Source: Alphaproteobacteria bacterium
Lineage (GTDB): Bacteria; Pseudomonadota; Alphaproteobacteria; Rhodobacterales; Rhodobacteraceae
Assembly: GCA_013151535.1 (NCBI GenBank)
Contig: JAADIC010000134.1
Location: 1-9,199, forward strand
DNA: 9,199 nucleotides
Reading direction: 5' to 3'
This document shows positions 1 to 5,597 of the stretch, piece after piece (within the stretch, counting starts at the first letter, position 1; every line of letters starts with the position of its first letter). The notes beneath the pieces were generated by a model. That model made no database searches and was not told the DNA's origin. It was given only the letters and a program-made list of their open reading frames with translations. Made by a program: the position numbers and the translations under genes.

Positions 1-704
1 GTTGCAACGCCAGCGAAAGATCGGTGATGCCATCCAGATACAGCGTGCCTTTTTCGGCCCGCTCGGCATAACCACGATGCAATTCGGGTTTCTCAGAGCC
101 AAACAGCTCCATCTCCATGGAGTTTTCTGGGATCGCGGCACAATTGACCGCCGTAAACGGGGCCACATCTTTGGCCGACAATTCATGCAGGAAATGGGCG
201 CAGACCTCTTTGCCGACACCGGTTTGGCCGGTCAGAAGAACCGGCATCGGGGCGGCTGAAATCCGTTTCAGGGTGCTTTCGATCTCGAGCATGGCGTCAG
301 ATGGCCCCAGAACGCCCTTGGTCAGCCGCAATTCGCGCACCGGCACGATCGAAACGATACGCTGGAACAGATCGTCAAGCTCGAACGGTTTGCTTACATA
401 GTCACCCGCGCCCTTTTTCAGCAAGCCCACGGCCTGCTCCACGTCGCCAAAAGCAGTCATGAACAAAAACGGCGCGATCGAGCGATAGCGCCGCGCCTCG
501 TCAAAAATCTGCTCGCCGTTCATGTCGGGCAAACGAATATCACAGACGATGATATCGCGATTGGCATGCGGCAGGGCCGCCAGCCCCTCGGCCCCGCTTT
601 GCCACCAGAGCACATCGGCGCCTTAGGGTGAAGACCTGCACAAGGGATTCGCCCATGATCGGATCGTCTTCGATCAAACCGATTTTAAGGCCCTCAAGCT
701 GCAT
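1..704 (-). pseudogene. DctD/NtrC-type response regulator, frameshifted, 3' part outside window
   Basis: Receiver plus AAA+ regulator of the sigma-54 activator type; the C-terminal part lies beyond base 1. The ATG at 704 overlaps the kinase stop by 11 bases, which suggests translational coupling. Frame one gives the receiver start (acidic pocket EDD at residues 12-14) through about residue 27 and then stops at 540-542, a 54-codon product. The homologous frame resumes at about 622 and stays open to the window edge. It shows the phospho-acceptor in CDIRLPD (Asp about 55, bases 539-541), the MTAFG threonine, the SKPF lysine, and a Walker A GQTGVGKE (about 206-229). Skipping one base at 623, or restoring two lost bases, joins the frames. 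After ELFGSEK the GAFTGA loop is absent and the sequence goes to PELHRGYAERA. Walker B reads LYLDG rather than LFLDE. It could be a true pseudogene, a sequencing error, or recoding; the domain identity is secure, the functional status is not. Confidence 0.85.
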
Positions 705-2148
705 GTCTGACAACCGCCTCTTTCAACGGAATTTCAACTGATACAAGCGCCCCCGCATCGGAATTCGTGGCCTTGATCTGGCCGCGCAGTTCTTCCACCA
801 GCCGGCAAATCACCCACAGGCCAAGGCCGGCGCTGTCATCGAGTTGCAGTTTTTTGCTGTTCTTGTTGTTCAGGCAATGCAGCAAATCCGCCGGGATACC
901 GCGGCCGCTATTTTGCACGCTGATCCGCAAACTGTCCTTGTCAATGGCCGAGCGGAAGGTGATTTCCCCACCATAGCCCGCCGCATGCGAGGCATTCAGC
1001 AGCAGGTTCAGCCCGATCTGGCGCACGCTTGTGCCATCAATCGCAAGTTCATCCCGCCAGTCGGATTTCCAATCAAGGGTCTGGGCGCGGCGCAGAATTT
1101 CCGGGCGCAGCAAGCGGCGCAGATCGGCGAAATCCTTTTCGCTGAGCTTGCGCTTGGCCGCCCGGTTTCGATAGGCCAGCAACGAGGTTTGCACGACCTC
1201 ACCAATGCTTTTCAGGCCCCGCTCCAGCAGGCCGATAGATTTTTGCCGCACCTCGGGTTTTCCTTCATGGCGTTTCAGGGTTTCAAGCGCGTTCAACATA
1301 CCACCCAGCGGGTTGTTGATCTCATGCGCCATGGCCGCAGCCAACCGCCCGAGGCTGGCCAGCTTTTCCTCTTCATGCAGGGTTGCGGCCAGCATATCAC
1401 GCTCGTTCACCGCCCGGACCATGGAATTGTAACTGTTGTAAAGGGTCGAGATTTCTTTGCTGGAACTGCCGATATCCGTGGCGTTGATCTCGGTGAAACC
1501 ACCCTCCTTCGTTTGATCCAGATGTTCGGCCAGAATTTGCATCGGCCGGGTCATGCGCCGGGTCAGCAAATAACCGAAGGCGGCGAAAAATACTGTGAAA
1601 AACGTGTTCGTACCGATCAGCGCCAGCCTTACGCTTCGCCGCTCGGCCAATTGTTCTTTCACATCCAGCGTTACCATCAGCTTGCCGATGATCTGGCCCT
1701 GAAATTCCATGTTCTTGGTGACCCGCACCACCGGCAAATCGGCCCGAATGCGCACCATATCTTCGGGAATGGCGGTTTTCAGATGGCTTTCAGGAATTGG
1801 TGTCTCCGTCGGGAATTCACCGGGATCCGAGGCGGCCAGTATGATGTCACGCGGATCGGCAACAATCGTCGAAACGATACTGATGTTTTCGTATTGGGAT
1901 TTTGACCGCTCGATCGCGTCAAAAATCTCCCAGATATCCGCGCGCAGAACATGCGGCAGTACCGAGGTCGACAGGCCGTCAAGATAGGCCCCCGAAAGCT
2001 CTTTCAGGTTCTGGTCCTGAATGTCGGAAAGTTTTGCCAGCACGCGTTCAGTCACCAGCGTGCCAATGGCAATCATCAGGATCGCCACCACCAGCGGTAT
2101 CTTGATCGAGATCGGCCAGGAAGCCGGACGCAAGCCTGTAAAACTCAT
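694..2148 (-). CDS. Membrane sensor histidine kinase (HAMP, HisKA, HATPase), DctB-like
   Basis: Inner-membrane two-component sensor kinase of 484 aa, a usual length for the class. TM1 lies at about residues 15-32, followed by a periplasmic sensor region of about 135 residues with no domain I recognise, and TM2 at about 173-196. A HAMP segment starts at RRMTRPMQ (197-204). The H box AAMAHEINNP carries the phospho-accepting His275. The N box QIGLNLLLNASHAA has Asn385. G1 is NSGRGIP (413-419) and G2 is GLGLW (441-445). The first G1 residue is Asn where the family normally has the adenine-contacting Asp; ATP binding may be altered, but this is inference. Its ATG overlaps the stop of the upstream PhnD-like gene by 4 bases (ATGA), and its 3' end overlaps the regulator start by 11 bases. 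The three genes therefore form one translationally coupled operon, and the kinase presumably phosphorylates that regulator. The ligand cannot be told from the sequence. Confidence 0.95.
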   Translation of the reverse strand: MSFTGLRPASWPISIKIPLVVAILMIAIGTLVTERVLAKLSDIQDQNLKELSGAYLDGLSTSVLPHVLRADIWEIFDAIERSKSQYENISIVSTIVADPRDIILAASDPGEFPTETPIPESHLKTAIPEDMVRIRADLPVVRVTKNMEFQGQIIGKLMVTLDVKEQLAERRSVRLALIGTNTFFTVFFAAFGYLLTRRMTRPMQILAEHLDQTKEGGFTEINATDIGSSSKEISTLYNSYNSMVRAVNERDMLAATLHEEEKLASLGRLAAAMAHEINNPLGGMLNALETLKRHEGKPEVRQKSIGLLERGLKSIGEVVQTSLLAYRNRAAKRKLSEKDFADLRRLLRPEILRRAQTLDWKSDWRDELAIDGTSVRQIGLNLLLNASHAAGYGGEITFRSAIDKDSLRISVQNSGRGIPADLLHCLNNKNSKKLQLDDSAGLGLWVICRLVEELRGQIKATNSDAGALVSVEIPLKEAVVRHAA

Positions 2149-3005
2149 CCGAAATCCCGCACTTTTTTCATGAAGCCAGCAATTTTGGCAAAATCCGTGC
2201 CCTCAGGCGGGCCGAAACTGTCCAGCTTTAGCAAATCCAGAACCTGCTTGCCCAGCGGATCCAGATGCATGTTCAATATGGCGTTTCTGATCGCCGCAAA
2301 ATGCGGTGTTCCAACCGCCGCCTTGGGGGCGGCAATCGGCGGGAACCCCAACCAGTCGGATTTAGAAATGACGGTGGTTTTTGCCGTCAGTTCCGGTTCA
2401 ATCTGGCTAAGAACCTCCCAGACATAACCATCCACAGACCCGCTCTGCGCCAGTTTCGAAGCAACCGCCCGCACCACGTTGCGATGACCATAGGCAAAAA
2501 ACGTCTTTCGGAAATAATCATCCGGGCGCATGTTCCGTTCAGCCAACAAGGCCGTGGTCACCAGATAGCCGGAATTGGAATCCGGGTCGGAAAAGCAATG
2601 CAAATCGCCCGCCAGATCGTCGATGCTGCTGGCGTCACGCCCCGCCGCCCCGATCAGATAGGCCTGATAACGTGGCCGCCCGCGCCAGACCGGCACGCTA
2701 AGCAATTCAAGTGCATCCTGAAAGCGAATGAACGGATAACCGCAAATCCACGCCGCATCCAGACGCCCGGCCACCAAAAGGGTGGTGATTTCCTGATAGG
2801 TGCGTTTCTGGATCAGCTCGACCCGGCTGCCGGTGGCATTGGAAAAATATTCCTCAAGCCCGTTCAGCAGCGACAGATCATTGGACAGGAACACCGGCGT
2901 CAACCCGAATCGCAACGCCGGACCCTGCGCCAGAGCCGGTGCAGATAGCGCCCCCAACCCGGAGGCCAGCGCCAGTGAGTGTTTCAAAAAAACCCTACGT
3001 TTCAT
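2145..3005 (-). CDS. Tat-exported PhnD-like periplasmic substrate-binding protein
   Basis: Periplasmic binding protein of the phosphonate-binding (PhnD-like) family, 286 aa. I place the start at the ATG at 3003-3005. From there the protein begins with a classic twin-arginine signal: RRVFLK at residues 3-8, a hydrophobic stretch, and a likely cleavage after ALA (residue 26). A GGGGG run four bases upstream can act as ribosome binding site. An in-frame ATG at 3116 would add 37 residues before the Tat signal and is unlikely. Family marks are FGLTPVFL near 33-40, ICGYPF (87-92), DSNSGYLVT (142-150) and the GHRNVVRAV...GSVDGYVWE stretch (173-197). The ligand-binding specificity cannot be read. No permease or ATPase gene is next to it; instead it overlaps a histidine kinase by 4 bases. 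It may therefore present ligand to that kinase, much as TorT does for TorS; this is inference. Alternatively it serves a transporter encoded elsewhere. Confidence 0.9.
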   Translation of the reverse strand: MKRRVFLKHSLALASGLGALSAPALAQGPALRFGLTPVFLSNDLSLLNGLEEYFSNATGSRVELIQKRTYQEITTLLVAGRLDAAWICGYPFIRFQDALELLSVPVWRGRPRYQAYLIGAAGRDASSIDDLAGDLHCFSDPDSNSGYLVTTALLAERNMRPDDYFRKTFFAYGHRNVVRAVASKLAQSGSVDGYVWEVLSQIEPELTAKTTVISKSDWLGFPPIAAPKAAVGTPHFAAIRNAILNMHLDPLGKQVLDLLKLDSFGPPEGTDFAKIAGFMKKVRDFG

Positions 3006-3024
3006 GCTGCCCCCGCGTGTTGAA

Positions 3025-3060
3025 GCCGTATCAAAGGCCGTATCAAAGGCCGTATCAAAG
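3025..3060. repeat. Three exact tandem copies of a 12-bp unit in the 5' leader
   Basis: The unit gccgtatcaaag (plus strand; CTTTGATACGGC on the coding strand) occurs three times head to tail without a mismatch. It lies 20-55 bases upstream of the start codon of the PhnD-like gene and downstream of its likely promoter. Because the unit is 12 bases long, copy number changes would not alter reading frame. It could be an array of regulator binding sites, or a slippage-prone spacer. No function is known to me. Confidence 0.9.
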
Positions 3061-3081
3061 CTGGTGTGAAATAGCACTGGA

Positions 3082-3110
3082 ATGAAAAGCTGAATGTCAT
3101 TGGCAGTCAA
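3082..3110 (-). promoter_or_regulatory. Candidate sigma-70-type promoter of the sensory operon
   Basis: On the minus strand TTGACT (3110-3105) is followed by a 17-base spacer and TTTCAT (3087-3082). This gives a good -35 box and a modest 4/6 -10 box. Transcription would start near 3075, placing the 12-bp repeats in the 5' leader. No -24/-12 sigma-54 element was seen here. Assigned by eye only. Confidence 0.35.
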
Positions 3111-3196
3111 GCCCATTAAATTTCACCGCTCCAGGCGGTCTTTTCGCCCGCTGCGCAATCACTGGAACCTGACCACAAAGTGATTCGGGAACCGCA

Positions 3197-3210
3197 TTGC
3201 AATCTTGCAA
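3197..3210. promoter_or_regulatory. Paired TTGCAA hexamers upstream of the hydrolase gene
   Basis: Two TTGCAA hexamers (3197-3202 and 3205-3210), each itself palindromic, are separated by two bases. They lie about 60 bases upstream of the hydrolase start, between two divergent transcription units. This arrangement resembles an operator, but no regulator family is assigned and chance is possible. Confidence 0.2.
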
Positions 3211-3269
3211 ATCCGGCATGTGAGGGAGATCATGGCGACGTTTCCGCAGACACCGCGAAAGGGCATCCC

Positions 3270-3950
3270 ATGTTTTTTGTTCTCCGATCTTTTGCGTTTT
3301 CTCTTGGCCTTGTCTTTCTGGTTGGTCTTACCTCGCCGACCCAGGCGCAAGAGCAATTGACGATCCAAAACAGCACCGGCCGCGATATGGCGGTCGAAAA
3401 ATTCGGAAGCGGCACGATTGCGGTCATTCTGGCCCATCAATACGACGCCTCGCGGTTGCAATGGGCGTTCTTTGCGCGTGAACTGGCCCAGCGCGGTTAC
3501 ACCGCCTATACGTTTGATTTCAACGGCCACGGCAAGAACACCAAGGGCGGCAAGCAGCGGCTGAAGAACGATCTGGACCTTGGCGAGATGGTGAAACTGG
3601 CGCGCGCCGAGGGGGCGAAAAAGGTCTATATGATCGGATCCAGCATGGGCGCGGCGGCGGTTCTGAAGGCCGGTATCAGCCAGAAACTGGATGGTATCAT
3701 CGCCATGGCACCGTATCTGGACAACAGCCGGTTCGCCGCGCTCAGTACCTCTGAAACCGGTCGGGTGTCTGAAGATGTGTTGCTGTTCACCACCAAGAAC
3801 GACAGCTCTTATTCCAACGCGGTCGATCTGGACATGCTGCTGCCCAACGCCACGCTTTATGCCTATGCGGGCAATGCGCACGGCATGGGGTTGCTGCGCA
3901 CAAACAAGGGGACCGAGGTTCGCAACTTGATTTTCGGGTTTTTGAAGTAG
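3270..3950 (+). CDS. Secreted alpha/beta hydrolase
   Basis: Serine hydrolase of the alpha/beta fold, 226 aa from the chosen ATG at 3270. That start gives a good Sec signal peptide: a hydrophobic run at residues 2-20 and a likely cleavage after TQAQ or nearby, so the enzyme should act in the periplasm or outside. AAAGGG sits about seven bases upstream. A GTG at 3180 would add 30 residues ahead of the signal peptide and is rejected. The strand before the first loop is IAVILAHQYDA, with the HQ/oxyanion position at about residues 56-57. The nucleophile elbow is GSSMG with Ser125. The likely acid is Asp178 in KNDSS and the base His204 in GNAHGMG. The substrate is unknown; esterase, lipase-like and dienelactone-hydrolase-like enzymes share this pattern. 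It is divergent from the sensory operon, with about 264 bases between the two starts. Its stop lies three bases from the stop of convergent rsmJ. Confidence 0.9.
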   Translation: MFFVLRSFAFSLGLVFLVGLTSPTQAQEQLTIQNSTGRDMAVEKFGSGTIAVILAHQYDASRLQWAFFARELAQRGYTAYTFDFNGHGKNTKGGKQRLKNDLDLGEMVKLARAEGAKKVYMIGSSMGAAAVLKAGISQKLDGIIAMAPYLDNSRFAALSTSETGRVSEDVLLFTTKNDSSYSNAVDLDMLLPNATLYAYAGNAHGMGLLRTNKGTEVRNLIFGFLK

Positions 3951-3953
3951 CGC

Positions 3954-4553
3954 TTAAAGCGTCATGAACACGTCGTAGCGGGTGGATTTGCCGTTGATCC
4001 GGTGGCTGGGCATCCGCAAGCCTGTCATGGCATCGGCCTTTTGCGGCCATTTCAGGACCACGCGGTTACGCGCACAACCCAACGCCGCCTGCATCAGGGC
4101 AAGCGCATCGTCATCCGTGCCGACAATATCGCGGATCTGGCGCAACTCCTTTTTGACAAGGGCCGAGTTGTGGCGTGGTGGGTGCATGGGATCAACCAGC
4201 ACCACCTCGGGGGTCAGACCCGGCAACAGGTCTTTGGCATCGCCATGCAGCAGGGATATGCGAGCCACGATTTCGGCCACTTCGCCACCCGCATCGCGTG
4301 CCTGCGCCAACCCTTCGGCCAAAAGGCGGTGCATGTGATCCGAGCGTTCGATCAGGGTCACTTTCGCCCCAAGCGAGGCCAGCAAAAACCCGTCACGCCC
4401 AAGCCCCGCCGTGGCGTCCACCACATCGGGCGTCTTGCCGTTCTTCAGGCCGATGGCGCGCGGCAAAGCCTGCCCGCGCCCGCCACCAAATCGCAAACGA
4501 TGGACCACCGCACCGCTGGTGAAATCGGCTTTCAGAGGCGTATCCTCAACCAT
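3954..4553 (-). CDS. rsmJ: 16S rRNA (guanine-N2) methyltransferase RsmJ-like
   Basis: Class I SAM-dependent methyltransferase of the RsmJ (YhiQ) family, which in E. coli makes m2G1516 in the small-subunit rRNA. SAM-binding motif I is VVDATAGLGRDGFLLASLGA (residues 44-63), followed by the acidic motif II end IERS (68-71). The family-defining catalytic stretch VDPMHPPRHNSALVKKE (120-136) and the RVVLKWP strand (164-170) complete the fold. At 199 aa it is shorter than the roughly 250-aa E. coli protein, with the N-terminal part reduced; the catalytic core appears whole. The ATG at 4551-4553 lies six bases after the serB stop on the same strand, so it is probably translated from a serB-rsmJ transcript. 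The target base is inferred from family membership. There is no room for a terminator before the convergent hydrolase gene. Confidence 0.9.
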   Translation of the reverse strand: MVEDTPLKADFTSGAVVHRLRFGGGRGQALPRAIGLKNGKTPDVVDATAGLGRDGFLLASLGAKVTLIERSDHMHRLLAEGLAQARDAGGEVAEIVARISLLHGDAKDLLPGLTPEVVLVDPMHPPRHNSALVKKELRQIRDIVGTDDDALALMQAALGCARNRVVLKWPQKADAMTGLRMPSHRINGKSTRYDVFMTL

Positions 4554-4559
4554 GTGACA

Positions 4560-5447
4560 TCACACCAACCGCTCAAACTGGGTCTGGGCATAGCCTTGAA
4601 TGAACAGCAGCGCCGTCAGATCGCCGAAATTTATCACGATGTCACAAGACGCCGCAACCGCCGGTTTGGCGTGCAAAGCCACGCCTGACCCTGCCAGCAT
4701 CAGCATGCCAAGATCATTCGCCCCGTCCCCCACGGCCAGCACATCCGCCGCCTTGATCCCCAGGCGCGCCGTGATCTGGTTCAACGCCTCAACCTTGGCC
4801 TCGCGCCCTAAAATCGGCGGCACAACCCGCCCGGTCAGAACACCATCGACAATCTCAAGCACATTGGCGCGGGTCTCGTCAAAGCCGAGGCCATGGCCGA
4901 CGCTTTCGGTAAATTCCGTGAACCCACCCGACACCAGCGCGCAATAGCCGCCGTTTTTCTGCATGGTGGCGACCAACACCTTGCCGCCGGAAACCGCCGT
5001 GATCCGGGTTTCCAGAACTTTGTCGATCACGCTTTCGGGCAAGCCCTGCAACAGCGCCACCCGCTCGCGCAAAGCCGCATCAAAGTTGACCTCGCCATTC
5101 ATTACACGCGCGGTAATCGCTGACACCCGTTCACCAAATCCGGCCTCCTGCGCCAACTCGTCCAGACACTCCTGCCCGATCATGGTGCTGTCCATATCCG
5201 CCATCAGCATCTTTTTGCGCCGCCCTTGGGCTGGCTGGATCACCAGATCAACACCGCGATCCTGAAGCCGCTGCCAGATGCGCCTAAGGTCCGCAGGGCG
5301 CGCCGCAATCGGAAATTCACAGGCCACCCCGTCCTGCAACCAGCGAAATTCGCCACCGCCCAGTTCCTTGTGATAGGGCAGCACATTGTTTACGGTCAGC
5401 ACCGCCTCGCGCGGGTTGGTCATCAAGGTCGCTATATAGTTTGACAT
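4560..5447 (-). CDS. serB: Phosphoserine phosphatase SerB
   Basis: Cytosolic HAD-superfamily enzyme that hydrolyses O-phospho-L-serine to L-serine, the last step of the phosphorylated pathway. It is 295 aa, close to usual for alphaproteobacterial SerB with a short ACT-like N-terminal region (about residues 1-75). HAD motif I is MADMDSTMI, with nucleophile Asp84 and acid/base Asp86. Motif II is LVSGGF with Ser173. Motif III is Lys218 in GREAKVEAL, and motif IV is GDGANDLGML with Asp241 and Asp245. The start at 5445-5447 is supported by GAGG seven bases upstream and by alignment of the MSNYIATL opening. The frame is open 66 codons further upstream, but that stretch runs into the divergent serC leader and looks non-coding. 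It is divergent from serC, about 150 bases between starts, so the two may share a control region. rsmJ follows after six bases. Confidence 0.97.
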   Translation of the reverse strand: MSNYIATLMTNPREAVLTVNNVLPYHKELGGGEFRWLQDGVACEFPIAARPADLRRIWQRLQDRGVDLVIQPAQGRRKKMLMADMDSTMIGQECLDELAQEAGFGERVSAITARVMNGEVNFDAALRERVALLQGLPESVIDKVLETRITAVSGGKVLVATMQKNGGYCALVSGGFTEFTESVGHGLGFDETRANVLEIVDGVLTGRVVPPILGREAKVEALNQITARLGIKAADVLAVGDGANDLGMLMLAGSGVALHAKPAVAASCDIVINFGDLTALLFIQGYAQTQFERLV

Positions 5448-5482
5448 TTCTCGGCCTCGGTTTTGGTGACATCTGGTCGCGT

Positions 5483-5512
5483 TTGATACTTTGAGCCGAG
5501 TACACCGATATT
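5483..5512 (+). promoter_or_regulatory. Candidate promoter of serC
   Basis: TTGATA (5483-5488) and GATATT (5507-5512) are separated by 18 bases. Transcription starting near 5519 would give a leader of about 79 bases that contains both hairpins described below. The boxes match the sigma-70 consensus only moderately, so this is a weak call. Confidence 0.3.
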
Positions 5513-5543
5513 TGCGCTTGATCCACCCCGCATCAGCCCTTAA

Positions 5544-5597
5544 GCCCGCCCGTGGGACACCCTTCCCCAACGAAGGGCAAATATCTGTGAGGATACC
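5544..5597 (+). promoter_or_regulatory. Structured serC leader: two hairpins before the ribosome binding site
   Basis: Hairpin 1 pairs CCCG (5545-5548) with TGGG (5553-5556), including one G-U pair, around a four-base loop. Hairpin 2 pairs CCCTTC (5560-5565) with GAAGGG (5572-5577), a perfect 6-bp stem with loop CCCAAC. The serC ribosome binding site GAGG (5589-5592) and ATG follow at once. CCTT at 5561-5564 could alternatively pair with that GAGG, which would hide it. I recall a published candidate cis-regulatory RNA named the serC motif upstream of alphaproteobacterial serC genes, and this may be an example. Neither a covariance match nor a ligand is shown here. Confidence 0.5.

Noticed and set aside
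844..1905. A 353-codon open frame on the plus strand
   Set aside because: It lies antisense within the histidine kinase, whose motifs are convincing. The plus-strand translation has no recognisable motif; high-GC codon use keeps the opposite frame open.
3006..3116. A 37-codon N-terminal extension of the PhnD-like protein containing FDTA repeats
   Set aside because: It would place extra residues before a complete Tat signal peptide and cover the likely promoter. The repeats are better read as leader DNA.
3125..3144. Hairpin ACCGC/GCGGT followed by CTTTT, resembling an intrinsic terminator on the plus strand
   Set aside because: The stem has only five pairs, and no plus-strand gene ends upstream of it, so a terminator has nothing obvious to terminate.
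3232..3360. A 42-codon plus-strand frame preceded by GAGGGAG
   Set aside because: It overlaps the hydrolase signal peptide in another frame. The GGAG is only three bases from its ATG and the product is an arginine-rich string without a recognisable pattern. The hydrolase frame gives a proper signal peptide.
3159..3881. A 240-codon minus-strand frame opposite the hydrolase
   Set aside because: It is antisense to a gene with clear catalytic motifs and reads as histidine/arginine-rich shadow sequence.
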